From Sequoia sempervirens (Eukaryota > Streptophyta > Pinopsida > Cupressales > Cupressaceae): a stretch of DNA of 64,000 bases. Numbering within the stretch: the stretch's first letter is position 1; each line of letters starts with the position of its first letter. The notes under the pieces are model-generated. The model saw only the letters and a list, made by a program, of their open reading frames with translations. It was not told the origin of the DNA and ran no database searches. The DNA is taken from NCBI GenBank assembly GCA_007258455.2, contig VDFB02000003.1:43527986-43591985 (forward strand). The letters run 5' to 3'. Below, one piece after another: positions 44,850 to 59,021 of the stretch. A program made the position numbers and the translations under genes.

Positions 44850-45871
44850 GACAACAGGCTTTGTCTTCCTGAGTATGTATCCTCCCAATTTTTTGATTGC
44901 TGTGACAATGTTGTCCTTTTGTTGATGTGCAAGAAATGCCCGAATTGAAAGACTATAGCTTATGGGTCAGAGAGACATGGTCCTAGTCACGATGATATGA
45001 ACTGTTTACTTAAAAACTCTTACTTAATGATGACCAGAGGAAAAAGGTCAAATATAAAGGGATCATTGGTGGATATGGTATGTGGAATGGATTATAGAAA
45101 TTTGTATTTCTCTCTGCACCTAGAATGTGGCTACCTTATGGGGTTCATGAATGTAAACCATCAACAGTGTGAATTTTTTTTTTACAGTCCCAACACTCAT
45201 GAATATGATAGAGAGAGTAGGAGACTACACATGAGACCAAGTTGGTAGCATGAAACGGGAAGGTGAATGTGTATGTGATTACCATTTTAATGAGTGGTTT
45301 AAATGTGAGTAGTAATTTCATACTATTGAAAGAGAGAGAGGCTTAGTATAAGGGTATATAATTGAAGACCTAAATGAGTGTGCATAAGAGAGTGAAAAGG
45401 GGAATCACAAGTCCTTCCATGTAAAAGTAAGAGAAACATTTTATGTTTAATAAAATTATTCTTTTTGTTTCTCATTCAAATGGTGTCCATATGGGTGTGT
45501 TTGGTGCATGTACGATAGGTTTGCATTATTAAATGTAGTTACTATCTAGACGTAGGTGGTGATCTTAGGGTATAGGCTATCATATAGACTAAGAATTTTT
45601 ATAGGTTGACATATAGGAAAAGAGAAACCCTCAGTTGCTTCCACATAGTTATGCATGACAATATTATGTAGTCATAAGTGAGGTGTGACTTGCATTAAAT
45701 GGTATTAGAGTGTGATATAAATATAGGAGAGAGTAGAAGTGATAATAAGTCCTCATAATTGTGAGCGGGTTGTGAGAAAAACTTAAGTGTGTGTAGGTAC
45801 CTAGGATGTGACTAAGAAAGAGAGTAAAAAATTCATTGTATTAATATTTTTGGATAAATTAAAGGCTATGA
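44850..45871. other. Non-coding stretch
   Basis: The 83-codon frame at 44997-45248 has no recognisable motif. Nothing else is seen before the target-site copy at 45872. Confidence 0.45.
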
Positions 45872-45876
45872 TGGAT

Positions 45877-47663
45877 TGTAATGTCCTTAGCAAAATCTCT
45901 TTTTTTTCATTTTTCAGGCCTCAGACATTTCGTCAAACATTTGTCTTGAATGCTGCTTTGGTTTGATATAATTTTTTGTTTGTGTTTTCTTGTTGATTTG
46001 AATGATGTAATGATGCATTAAATGCTTATCTAGCAATGCCAAATGATCACTAACACTCTAGGGATGGAATGTAAGTCTTTTTGAGATTTTCCAATGCAAG
46101 GAAGATGACTGAATTGACATGAAATATGCACTTACAACTGATAGACATTACTCCAAACAATTGGAATGCATTCTAAATGACTTCTCTAATAGTATGTTGA
46201 CTGAAAATGCATCTACAACTGCTAATCATTTAGTTAAACACTTGACATGAATCCTAACTATGCAAATGAGCATCTACAACAAGAAGCATTTTTATAAACA
46301 TTTTTCGTGCAACCTCCTTGATGAATATTATTGCAACTAAATGACCTCCACTCTTATTACAACTTTGATAAATATATCTTTGACTAATTTTCAATGCAAA
46401 TAGATAACAATTTAGAGATCACTACGAGCCTGACCGGTAGCCTTATATGCAATGTATTATAAAGTGCAAATGTTACAATATGTAGTTGTTGGGTAGTGAT
46501 TCACTGTTCTAATAGACCTTCCTATATGCAATGATTACAAATCAAAGAGAACCTAAGAATGACGACTGATATAATTTTTCCTAGCAATGCACATATCCAA
46601 TTGAAAGCTTCAAATAACATCATAATCTTCCTTCCAAAGACAACGACCCAATCTCCTGATGAGCTGCGAATATTCTCCCAGTATAGGAAGATTCAAATCT
46701 ACCACTAATAAACAAAATTGCACTTGATATTCAAAGTTCCTAGACCTACTAATAATCCCACTCCAAACTGTAATCTTACAGATGTGCCTGAGTGCATAAG
46801 GAGAGCCACGATTTCTGATGGAAATCAACCCTTTTTAAGTCTATAAAATGATCTCCCCCAGTAAGATCGAAATTCTATTATTCTAGAAATTATCTTCAAA
46901 AAGAAACAATTCATTTAAATTCTCTTAGACTACAAGAAGACCTCCAAAATCAAACTATTATGAATGTTGAAAGTGAGACCTCCAAGTTGCCAAGCCGTCC
47001 ACCTTCAAAGAATGAAAATGTTATTCAATATTGCTCAACAAAATGATGCCAACAACTAAAAAATAATCTTCAATGATTCCCAAATCGAATTCCCCAAAAT
47101 TGGCCCTTGGCCACAAAATTTACACCAATGAAGAAGACTGAAATATCTCCTCCTCTCAACTCCAGCTAGGATTGATATTTCACAATCGAAACCTATACCT
47201 TAGAGTCTTCAAACCCTCAAGCAAACAAGCAAATCTCTAGCTATGGTTGATCTTTCACCAGCGAACCTAGTACTCTAGAGTCTTCAAACCCTTGAGCAAT
47301 GCAAGCCTCATCTTATACCACGCAGGTACGAGAAATAGAAATAATCCTAGACATCACTAAATGGCTTGCCTTCAACTCCTTATAAAGAATTCTCATTCAC
47401 CTCCAAGAAGCTTCTAGAATAAAATATTATTTTATTCTTTTAAGTGACTTTATGATTTACTATTTTATTTAGTCACTTTATTAGATTAATTAAATATAAG
47501 GTCACCCTTTTGATATTAATTTTTGGAATAAATTTATAAATAATTAATCTAACATTTAATTAAAATAATCAATTAAGGTATCCTTTTGAAATATCATTAA
47601 TTTTGGAAAACTTAATCAATTAAATTAATTAAATCATGATACCTCCAATTCGGGGACATCACA
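45877..47663 (+). mobile_element. Solo LTR (1.79 kb) with perfect target-site duplication
   Basis: It starts TGTAATGTCC and ends GGACATCACA, imperfect inverted tips. Perfect 5-bp flanks TGGAT lie at 45872-45876 and 47664-47668. No coding content. An internal duplication of about 75 bp (47160-47234 and 47235-47307) shares CTC(C/T)AGCTA and AGAGTCTTCAAACCCT. The start resembles the LTR-like start at 29736, so they may be one family. The orientation shown is arbitrary. Confidence 0.78.
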
Positions 47664-48029
47664 TGGATACCTTAAAGGAGACTAAGGAAATGTTATAAGT
47701 CCTAGAGAATGATGAGAGAGGAATCTAGGAATGTGCACCAATTTTTCCAACAAAAGCTATAAAAATGAGGATTGAATAGTAGAAGCTTACCTTAAGAGGC
47801 AAGGTGTAGGTGGATATTTTTTACAAGTAGCCTAATAATAAAGAAATTGGTGGTTTGCATCCCATACAAGACCATATGGATATCAATAAAAAGGAAAATA
47901 GAGTCCTCATGTATGAAGAAAAAAGAATCCTCATGTATGAGGAAAAATAATATAATGTAGCTTGCATCCTCTAATATGCTTGTGCAATATCCATGACAAA
48001 GGAAAAGGAAACCCATGATTCATGATTGA

Positions 48030-48800
48030 TTCATCAACTATGGTTTCAATGAGAAAGGGTACAAGCTTTGGGACCCTATGGCAAAAAAATTTCAATATAG
48101 TAGAAGTGTAATTTCTAGAGATATTATTCGTTTTGCCATAATATTGTAGCTAGAAGAGGATGGGAAGAAATATGCGGTTGAATTAGCTCCAAAGGCTAAG
48201 AATTTTGAACTATAAGCTTGTGAAGGACCTAGAGAGTAGGAGAGCTCAAATAATTCAAATAGTTCCAAAGAGGAGACCTGGAAATTCTACCTTCTTGAGG
48301 AGGTCTACTCAATAGAGGCACTAATTGGATAATTATACTTGTAATTTGAGATATAAATTTTCTTTGGATATTAATACAAATGAGCCTATTAATATGAAGT
48401 TGAGGAAATGGATATGGGTGATTTTGAGATTTGGAGAGAATCTATGGATGAAAAGCTAGCTACATTAAAAAATAATGACACGTGACTTGATAGCATTTCC
48501 AAATGGAAGAAAAGATACTAGATGCAAATGGGTATATTAAAAGAATAATATTGATTTAGATGGAAATATGGAAAAGAAAAATATCCCTAGGTTGAGGGTA
48601 TAAGCTTTGGTTATATTTTTTTCCAATTCCCAAGCTAACATCTATAAGGTTCTTGTTATCCATAGTTGTAGATTTTTATTTAGAGCTATAATAGATGGAT
48701 GTGATGATATTATTCCTACATGGTGACTTGGAGGATGAGATCTATGTGACACAACCTAATCACTATGAAAAGTTCCTAGAGTTGGTCATAGTTGTATTTA
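48030..48800 (+). mobile_element. Second Ty1/copia remnant: end of integrase and start of RT
   Basis: Plus strand: KGYKLWDPMAKKFQYSR (near 48060, where copia has GYRLWDPxxxKxxxSR), then WRESMDEKLATLKNNDT and DLIAFPNGRK with CKWVY (near 48440-48530; copia WxxAMxEEMxSLxKNxTWxLVxxPxGxKxxxCKWVY). Next come LDGNMEK and then MDVMILFLHGDLEDEIYVTQ (near 48690). Stops occur throughout. It opposes the copia remnant at 27.9-29.3 kb and covers mainly the part preceding it, so they are different insertions. It ends about 130 bp before element B. Confidence 0.82.
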
Positions 48801-48935
48801 GGTTATGGTCCTACTTTCTAAGATTTTAATCAAAGCTAAAGGAATCATTCTCCTTACAAGACACATTTTTTTCTTTATTATTATGATCTAAAACTATATA
48901 CTTGAAATCTATAGAACCTTTAAGAGAAGCGATTT

Positions 48936-51900
48936 TGTAGTGTCCCTCTAGTTGCTACACTTTGTTTCAGTTTGTTTCTATTCAGTTGATAGTTGCTTTA
49001 GTTGTGTTTGATACTATGTTGTTTTATTTTTCAGTTATGACTCCAACGTTATACTGATTTTATACTGTGTTGATGATACATTTGGGATATTGTTGATCGT
49101 TTGATCACATTTGTGTGGCGACTATAGGATGAAAATTATGTGTGTTATGATGATGTATTTGATGTTATTTATGATGCAGTACTATTTGTTAGTCTTGGTG
49201 AAGGAGATAGTGTAGCATTACTCACTTGTGAGTACCCTGTTATGCTGCAACTCTCTTTCACGGTGTGATTGTTGGTTTATGCAAATACATTTAACAATGT
49301 CGTTTGATGCAGTTTGTAGACCTACCAGGTATTGGCTTCACCTTCTTTGTCAGGTCTAAGCGTGCCCTGACCCAATGGAAACATGTTGTTTTGGAGATAG
49401 TGTCAAGTCCTCATTCTTAGCCATTGTTCTTGATAGAACGAGTACTTGTTTGTTACCTGTTTATGTTTGTCATTTGTTCCGTCATGTTGGAAATTGAATT
49501 GTTTTAATTAGTTAAATGGTTGGATTTATGAGTATTTGGCTTTAATTTCTATGATAGATTAAAATGATTATGTTTTGATTTATTAAATTAAATTAAATAA
49601 GATATTTCTTTAAATGCAATTGTCGAATTAAATGTGCAAACTTAATTTATGTGAAAAGTATCTATATTTTGATGAGGTTGTTTTCAACAATTCAAGTAAA
49701 TAAATACCAAGAATGATGACTTGGAATTAGAAAATGTTATGTGGAGTAGTCATATAATTAGAACTGATTGATCAATTTAGATTGCATGTTGATTGTCAGT
49801 TAATTTTGGTGATTTTGAGTGAATTAAAAATGAATTAAAAATCTTTAGATGTGCAAAAAGATCTTTCACGACAATTTGGGCTGAAAAGCTTCGTGCACGA
49901 CAATTTTCTGGAAAAAAAGCTTCTTGGTAGTATTTTGGGTTTTTTTGGAAAAGTTTTGGTTGGAAATTGCTGAATTCTTCATCAAATTCTTGAGTGATTT
50001 GAATGGGAGTAACAGGTTCTTCACTTTTTAATCTGTATTTTATTTTTAAAGAAACAAAAATTTTCCATTATTTTGTTTGAATGTTGAATGCTTTTGAAGA
50101 AAATTATTTTGTTTGCGAAATTCGTTTGAACTCCTTGAACCTGCAAAGAACAAGATGAATTAGTCACTAAGATTTCTTAAAACAGAATTTCAAATTAGCA
50201 AGAAAATCAAAACTAAAATTTAATCCACACCAGAATGCTATGAAATTCATAAGTCTAACATTAAAAGGTGTCTCAATATAAAGAGGATTCTATTGAAACA
50301 TAGAAACTTCTGGAAAGCAATTATAACTGCATAACAGTTACAAAATTGATTCAGAATAGAGTATGCGATCTGCAGAACATGCAAATTTATAATAACCAAA
50401 TTTTGTTAGACAACCAATGCAGATCGACTGTGGGGGTTAATCATTGTACCATGCAATTGATGTGCTTCGAATCCTTAGATCTTAAGGAAATTTCCTTAAC
50501 ATAAACTGATAGGAAATCTTTATGTTGGCATAAGGTTGGCTGCTAGCTACGACCTGGGGCATCTAAAATTATCCTTGAATAATAATTCCCTCCATCTTGT
50601 TAGCTGGTAACACTCTCAATGGCGGTTTCTGACTTTGATTTATCTGTATACAGTCTACCTTGTTGTGTCGCTTAATCCAACCATTGTGGTTTGTTACATA
50701 AAATTATTTGCACCTTATAATATCCACTTTGTTGTTAATCAGATCTTTCTTTGTTTGCTACGAGCCTTCTTGAAAGTCTTTGTTATTTGATTTTTTCCTC
50801 TATTTTGGAAAGAGTTAAATACAATTAACATATGTAATCTATCTGTATTTAAAACATGCAACTTTGTGTTTATCTTTTCAATCTTTTGCATGGTATTGAA
50901 CCGACGCTGATAACTCACTAAATTGACATTTGAAAATATAAGTTAGGAAACATGAGATAATCCTGTAGGAGTTGCCAGCGTTGTCCTTCTTGTCAATATT
51001 CTGATCTTCAGATCGATAAGTTGCCTTGAGGTTGCCATATACTCCTTCCTTTATCTTGTCTTGGGTCTTATTTTTTATCTCTTGAATTTAAGCATGCTAA
51101 ATTAGTGTTTATCATGCATAGCATGAGTTCCTCTGTACATGGGTGGCTGCAGTCAAACAATATTGTTTGTTTTATTACAATGAAATTCAATTAAGCTTTA
51201 ATTTTATAAATGAATGTTATTATATGTGTTAGAATTTGATTGGTTCTATATGGTTGTTTAGTGATTGTAATACTTTGTATTCTTAATAAAGAATAATCAT
51301 TGTTTATTTTGCTAAAATAGTAAAAACATTAAATTAGACATTTTAATTATGTCGATTGTGTTAACCTTATGAACAATAAGTTCGCAATGAATCGAATAAC
51401 ATATATGTTGAAAGGTCAAGTAATATCTTTATTTCACTTTGCATTCATGATGTGTTGAAAGATTATTATGTGGAAAACTTTATTTGTATTTGTCTATGGG
51501 ATTTTAAAAGGGTACTTTTGGTGTTAGTATGCTTTTGTAACTTCTAGAGGCTAGGGAACTTTTTGAATGAGTTTTTTATTCTATTTAAGTCATAATGATC
51601 ATTTTTTTTAATGTATTGTGGAATAGCCATGCACATTGTATTTTTTACCTATGTGGTAATTGAGAGTAAAATATTTTAAATCATGATTGGATTGTGGTCA
51701 TGATTCAGTTTGTTTATGCATGATGGCTATCTTTTGGCTTAATATGTGTTATGATATTGTAAAAGGAAGAGTGGCTTTCGTTAGGGGTCACAACCCTAAG
51801 TGGTAGCTAGGGTAACCTATCGGAAGTTATTAATTTAGTGAAAATCTTAATAAATGTACTTGGGATTCATTAATTAATTCAGATAATTGGAATGCCTCAC

Positions 51901-52842
51901 CTAGTGCCTTAATGCTTGTATAGATTAAGGGTAGGTTGAAATGGCCTGGAATGGCATAGTCGTTCACTTTTTCCTCTTGCAAAGTGTTTCGGTTCCACAT
52001 GAGTTTGTTTAGGGGCCGAGAATCGGTAAAGATTGCTAGGGTAACTCAGGACGAGGGCCGATAATCTAGGAAGATTCACCAGGGTAACCTAGAACAACTG
52101 TGTGATGACACTCTTATCCTTATACATGTTTTGTGGTCTCTTGTGTAGAGTCACCTTTGGTTTTGTTGTTGCCTCTGGGAGCTTGTTAATGATCATGTGA
52201 TTTAGATAATGTCATGTCGTTATGTGATTGTTAGCCATGTGATGTTATGTTCTATTCTCTTGTATGTTTGATTGACTTGTGGACTTGATATTATCTCCTA
52301 GCACAGGGGGTGGACTGTCGAGTACCACATGGTTGGGAGGAACATGCTCTATCCTCCATTGGGTCCCCTTGCAGGTTATGCAGCTCAAGATGAGATTGTT
52401 CTTGACAGGTTCCTAGATTCACTTTGCTCATGGAGTTGGACGTTGAGCATGCTCGTGAACGAGATTGATGGTTGTACATGATCGTCATTCATATTGTATA
52501 CTATCTTGATAGTTATATGAGGCTTTATTGTATTATAATTTTGATGTTTCGAGATTTGTCACAACCTCACTTGATGTATCTTGAACATGTAATTAAACTT
52601 CATTACGAATATGTAAATGGATCATACATTGTTGTAATGATCTATCCTTATGTATTATGTCTTTGGTTTAAGGATGTGATATTCTTTCTTGAGAATTTTT
52701 AAGTAGCGTTGTCATGGAATCCTGAGAACATTTGTGTATATGTTCTTGTACTCTTATTATAATCGAATGCTTTAAAAAAAAATTATTCAGTTATTTTGTT
52801 ACTTTATGTGTGTTTCTCTGGGTTCCCTGGTGGGGTGTTACA
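48936..52842 (+). mobile_element. Very long solo-LTR-like element B (3.9 kb), related to A
   Basis: It begins TGTAGTGTCCC and ends GGGGTGTTACA. Flanks are GATTT (48931-48935) and GATTC (52843-52847), four of five identical. It shares with reverse-oriented element A the block CTCCTAGCACAGGGGGTGG with CCATTGGGTCCCC (52290-52370), an ATGCCTC(A/G)(C/T)CT-type block near 51893, GATGACACTCT near 52106, and the same right tip. No coding content. It inserted next to the copia remnant. Confidence 0.68.
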
Positions 52843-52847
52843 GATTC

Positions 52848-54600
52848 ATTTGAACATTTCCTTGAGATTACTACCTTATGTATCCCTTTTATCTACTCTA
52901 TCACTAATGAAAATATTTCATCCTTCATCTTGTTTGTTTATTTATTTTTAGTATCTCTAATGAGTAAGTGGTCCATCTCCTCTATTATTGGATTGTCTTT
53001 GTTTGGAGTATTTCTATGAGTGATTGAATTCCTTCTCTTGTCTCTTGTTGAAGACCTACCATGGTGTGAATTTTTAAATTTTTATAATAAATTACACAAA
53101 CTGAATCCAAATAAGTTGAATTTTTTATATATAACTTGCCTACCTGCCTAGATCTAAATTTTCAAAAAATAAATAAGAAATTCATTATTTGTAGCCTTTA
53201 GTTCTAATAAATTTGGTGAAATCCTTAATTTCAAAATAAATCCATCAAATTGGCATCAAATGACTATAAATTTGAACTAGATTATCTTTTATATATCCTT
53301 TATCAACCCTTCAAATTAAAATAAATAAAGTAGCCAAATTGAGAAAGATTTGCACTTCATAATCAAAACCCTAAAATAAATTTTAAAAAATCACCTTGTT
53401 TCTTGCCTTTTGAATGCCAAAATCATGCTTTGATACCACATATAATGAAATAACTTGTACAATAGAAGAATGAAACAAAAAATAATTAGAAATGTATAAT
53501 AAAAATATTAGCAAATACTTGATAATAATAAGCTAGTTTCAAGGTGCATAGCTCTAAAATTCTTCAAAATAAAATGGAATTCATAATATGATGATACTAA
53601 ATCAATTACTACCTCCTACGTACACCATACTTAAATGTCATGGATAGAACCTATCCCAACCTAGCTACCTATGTAGGAAGTTACATAAATGATTATATAA
53701 CTCAGTTAAGGGGTATGCTAACCATAAGTTGGTTACAAATATTCCCATGCACAATATAGGCTAAGGACACAATAGTAGTTAATTGTAGAACCTAGAGGCT
53801 AGAAAATGGTAAATTAAAAAATGAAGGGTTGTAAGGGATTTATTGCAATGGACCTATGAAAAGTAATAAAATTTTGATGTAGTTCTCTAGTATGAACACA
53901 CAAACCTATTGTTATAACTATGTATGGAAATACAAGAGCTAAGATTTCTAAAGGAAAGTAAACAAAAGATAAGTACAAATTTATTTTGGGAAATTAAATC
54001 TATAAATATGGATGAAAACTAGAAATTTTCCTATATTGGGTATAATCAAGAGTGAAATAAACTTATGTTTGGGAGCCAAATTTAATTCAAAAAAGGTGCA
54101 TGTAAAGAAATCATTCAAATGGATAGATTTTAAATAGAGGATTAAATCAATTTACTAATTGTCAAGGCACTTATTACAAAATTTCTAAGATGTATTCCTA
54201 ATTTGTTGAGGAAATTCAATCTAGAAAGAGGTGATTATGTAACTTCTAAGAAAAATGACACTTTTTACAAATCCACATGACATGAAAGCTAGGAACCATG
54301 AAATAGAAGCAAGGGAGGGTCCTATGAGTTAGCTTAACACTTAAATCAAGGTTGGATAAGATAAGAGAAGGTTTGTTCATTCCATGTGAGTCATGTGTTG
54401 GATCATTAGGTCATCATAAGACTAGGTACATGTATTCCTATGCAATGCTAGTCACTTATAAGACCCACCCTCTTTTGCACTTAATTGATTTATCTTGAAT
54501 AGGGTTTAGTCCATTATTTATTTTTATCTCTTTGGACCTTACCCCCTAACCATCCTTATTCAATTTCATTGTTAGATCCTTTTCATGGATGTCTTTCTCC
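52848..54600. other. Non-coding stretch
   Basis: TGGTATCAAAGC on the minus strand (53429-53440) resembles a Met-tRNA primer-binding site, but no LTR could be matched beside it. Otherwise nothing is seen. Confidence 0.4.
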
Positions 54601-55900
54601 ATTCCTTTCCATGATCACTTCCTATGTGATGATGCTTTATGATACCTATTATGTGGATTATGATAGTGACTTAGCTACTAATTTAATCTTATATTCACTT
54701 TCATACATTTAGGGATGTTGAGTCATGTGAAGTTATGATTAGAGCATATCCTTTATACATATCATTATGCCTCTCTTGATCCCTCCCTCCTTGATAACGA
54801 TAATGTTTTGTGCTTGATAAAACACTTCTTTCACCTTCAATTACATATGATTATGATGTGATTTATATCATGCTTAGTAATGTATTTATTGATTTGGTAT
54901 TACCCAATTCTATGATGATTATCCTAGAAATGATCTTTTATGATGATTGTACTTCTTCTATAGCTAGTGATGTGCCTATAGATGATATACATATTTTTTT
55001 ATGTTCACCCTCACCATAAGATTGCTACCCCGTGTAGCTCATGATAATCTAGTACATGATTCATGGTCTATTAACAATCATATGTTTATTGATGATCATA
55101 CTGATCAATAGTTATTTATCTTTTCATGGTGAAGTTGGTGACTCTTTATGTGATGATGATTTGATTTATTATCCACACATTCAATGAATTTATGATGGAG
55201 TCATTTAGTGTTAATGAAGAAACAAAGTTACATGTTAGATTATTCCTATGCTCATAGTATGCATATACATGATGACTGTACAAGTTTTAAAGCACACACT
55301 TGGTGATATCATGGCTAATAGGGATAAATAATGGTTTAGTTCATGTCATACTTATTATATAGATCCTTCCATAATTATTCACATACTTTCAAAGATTACT
55401 TTGTACTATTCATCGTGGATCATGTTTTACTCATGATTCTCATTCTTCCCCTTCTAATGACCCTTAGTGGATCTAATAGATTTATCTATATACATCATGA
55501 TTATATACCACCTTTTGATGGAGACCTTCCTTTATATCCTTTTGTACTTTCGTACAATACATCCTTGACTCATTGCGGAGTAAATTTATTATACCTTCTA
55601 TTGAACAAAAAGATCACTTTAAAGACATACATGAGGATGAAAGAGAACATGAAGATCTTTTATACTTTTTACTTGGTATATGTAAGGATGATGTTCCACT
55701 CATTGATGATATAAATTCCACATCCACTCCCACTATTACACATGAGATGTATACATATATGAATATGAGACATGTTGAGAATGATTTTTCACCTTATTTG
55801 ATTCTCTTATCATTACAACATGTTGTCTATAAAAGAGTTTTAATGCTTATGAACAATTATCTAAGAAAGAAAGAAGATGATATTATTGATAGATGATTTA
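54600..55900 (+). other. Tyr/Asp/His-rich open-frame cluster, not recognised
   Basis: Several plus-strand frames (54810-55019, 55343-55714, 55573-55896) are rich in Asp, His, Tyr and Met because the DNA is full of GATGAT/CATGAT. Parts such as PSIEQKDHFKDIHEDEREHE look protein-like. No motif or start could be supported. It may be a decayed retroelement spacer ORF. Confidence 0.25.
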
Positions 55901-58555
55901 ACTTACATTGCACTAAATAGATTTGCGACGCTTAATAGTAGATGTGTTCCACTACTTTAGTAACTTTCCAAACTATATCACTTCCTTAATTAAACATTTT
56001 CATTATATGTTGACCACCTTTTTTCTATATCGCGTATCTGGTCTTATTTAAAAGCACTAATGAAAAATTGTTGTAACGACGTGTCTTGGTGTCGACTAAG
56101 TGTTTAATGGTCATTCTAGCATCGACTATCATCAACTTTATTGCCAAATATCATTTGGTTGACCAAACATATTAAAAAAATTATAAGGTGGCATGTCATT
56201 CTTAGCACGCCTCAAACAAAATTCTCAACTTGGTTCATTGAAATACTTGGTAAGTTACAATGTAAAGGATCTTTGTTCCTCAAGAAATCGTGTATTGTCT
56301 CCAAGGGTGATCGAATGCTCTTTATAAACGGAATAGCTTTCTCCATAAACATCTCTGAATGTTTCTAGACAGGCCTGCGTCAAAGAAGGAGCAAGGTGGT
56401 GGTTGAAGGATCAAGCTTTGATAACGCCAAGCAAAAGAAACAAATCAAGCGAAGTATTGAATGGTCCCTACATGCCACGGCTAGCATAGAAATGGAGCTT
56501 CTCTAAAACCATGGTCCTCTGTCATTCAATACCGAACCCTAATTCTAACATGGTGCAGCCATTGTCTCACTAGATACATCTTGTATTGGGACAATAGTCT
56601 TTTAGATCTAGATTTATAAATAATAGGTTAATAATAGATTACAATTCAACTAAAATAAAAAACTATGTTAATAGCCCTTAATTTAATACCATTTATAGCT
56701 TCCTTCTTTACATGTAACCCTTGAAACATCCACCAAGCATAAAAATCTGAAGAATAAGAAGACAAGTTTAAGCCCTCAAAACATTTGGTAGGATTAAGTA
56801 TTAATAAGCTTATGCAGATGAATGAAGACGTGATTAAAAATAATTTACAGAGAACAAAAGAGATAATTCATTCTAAATCATTATCAATTTGTTAAAAGAT
56901 GACTAGTGTAAATTAATTTGATGATATAATCAAAATAAAATGAGAAAACACATTTATAAATTGAAATGTAGGAACTATATATAAATTAATCAAGAATTTT
57001 TTTAAAATAAAATGTAGATTATTGGAATATAGAAAATAACAAGTACAATATGCTAGCATTTGAGATTATACAAATAAAAACAAGAAATATAAAATTAAGA
57101 GAAAGGGAGTAATAATTCAAGAACAAAATCACTTGGAAGTTTCTAAAACCCCCTAAGAAGTTAAGTGTTGTTATCTTGTTCTTATTTATCTTCACAATCT
57201 CATGAAGATGTTTTTTAAATATTCTCAAGAAGATTGCATGCAAAGTGCTACTATAACTTATTAGTTGTGAAAATAACTGAGTTCTTTTCTTCAAACTTTT
57301 GTGAGAATAAAATTAGGAATGCAAAACATATAATTGAGAGACCAAAATAGAAATTTCTAAAGGAATTCTTAGTCAGAATTGCATGCAAGAGTGTTACTTC
57401 CTGAACTATCAATGGGGAGGTAATGTTCAAACAATCACTGAAATTATGAATTTTCATGAGATGTTAGAGAATCACGTGGGTGTCCACATGTCATGCTCCC
57501 ATCTAAGAAATTTTAGATTTAAAAATCCTAAATTATCATAAATATATAATTCAAGTGGTAACATTTTGTAATTGAAATGTTCTATATCAGATAGTTGAAG
57601 TTAAGACATGATGCGGTGTGAAATTACAAGGGCATGTAATTTTCAACACTACAATTGCAAGTTTGAAGGCCAAGGAGGAGAGAATGTGCTTCTACCTCAT
57701 AATTAACACCAGGTGTAATTTTTTTATTCCTTTCTTGAAATTTGACATGGGATTAACCCCACTAGCCTCTTGAGTAAGTGACTTTCATAAATATAATTTT
57801 ATATTACCAATGTAATAAAAAAATAGTATCACTATTTTTATTCATCATAACAATTGTATATATTATAAGTTTCTTTAGTAATTGAGAAGTCCTCTATTCA
57901 AAAAAATTATGTAAAAGTATTTACACTCCTTTTAATATTAAAAAAATAATTTATAAAATATAAAATATTTTAAAATAACAATTCATAATGAAAATACATA
58001 ATATAATATATTTTTACAACTTTAGTTAAGAAACTATAATATTAGACCCTTTGTTCAAATTATTTTAATCAAATTTATTAAAATTAATAAATTAATATAA
58101 TAAAATAAGAAACTATGTAATGAATGATAAAAAATTAATAAATATATGATTTTCTTTGATTATAATAAATGTTTTGGACCAAAGCTATGAACCAGAAGAG
58201 GGTTTCAAAAAGATCTCAAAACCTTACTCAACAAGAAAAGCCACAACTACATGAAATAAGGATCAACTAAGAAATAGGTCTTAAAAGAAATACCCCTAAG
58301 AATGAAACAACAAAACTACAATAGAGAGACAACCAAAACAACAATCATTATGGTTGGAATGAAAAACTCTCCAAAGAGCTTTATGTTAGATAAGAATTCC
58401 AACTCAATTGAATCTTCTTGCTTGTTTTTTGAAGAACCAATCTCAATCAACTAACCCTTAATCACATTTTTTAGTTTTCCTTTCTCCTTAGTGGAGGAAC
58501 CCCAACCCTTAGCAATAGGACCCACCATTGTAGTGTCCAACTCCTTCCCTTTATT
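55901..58555. other. AT-rich non-coding stretch
   Basis: Nothing seen. The minus-strand frames at 57019-57457 are hydrophobic and AT-driven. Confidence 0.45.
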
Positions 58556-58559
58556 TGGA

Positions 58560-58800
58560 TGTTGTGAATACACAAGATATGTTAACTTGTCCTTAAATAG
58601 AGGGCCTTGAGTTAATTCTTGTGGGGCTTATAACTATTGAGCCCAAATTCATTCATTCATTCCTCATCATGGATTGTTCTTTTCCAAGAAAAGGACATGA
58701 ATGGAAGAAATGCCTAGATTTGTGGCAATTAAAACAAACCTATGAAGATGAATCATAATGAATTTTAGCTCATAGATACCCAACTTGGAGCACATTTTTA
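58560..58800 (-). pseudogene. CCHC zinc-knuckle fragment (LINE ORF1- or gag-like)
   Basis: On the minus strand near 58740-58695 the translation CFNCHKSRHFFHSCP has exact CX2CX4HX4C spacing, the nucleic-acid-binding knuckle of LINE ORF1 and retroelement gag proteins. Downstream sequence is interrupted by stops. With the poly(A)-like 3' end at 59022 on the same strand, a LINE is a reasonable guess, although the order (3' end upstream of the knuckle) means they are not one colinear copy. Confidence 0.45.
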
Positions 58801-58927
58801 TAGTGTTTGGAAAGACATTATTAGAATCAACACAAACAAAAAATCAAACAAAAGCTAATATTTGTGATATGAGATAATATAAAATGTAAATAAAAAATAA
58901 AAAATATTTATGATAAAAAATGTGTAG

Positions 58928-59016
58928 GTATTTTCGTATTAATATTTTCAATCATACTCTATTAATTGAATATATGATTCAAATAGAAAATGATTGAAAA
59001 TATTAATAAAAAATAC
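58928..59016. repeat. Perfect-core inverted repeat, 27-28-bp arms
   Basis: Arms at 58928-58955 and 58990-59016 share ATTAATATTTTCAATCAT and its reverse complement, with a loop of about 34 bp. It lies directly beside a T-run that looks like a reversed poly(A) tail. Confidence 0.8.
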
Positions 59017-59021
59017 TGAAA

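Noticed and set aside
53429..53440. PBS-like TGGTATCAAAGC on the minus strand
   Set aside because: No LTR terminus beside it and no repeat partner could be found.
57019..57457. Two hydrophobic minus-strand frames
   Set aside because: AT-rich noise without start context, motif or conservation clue.
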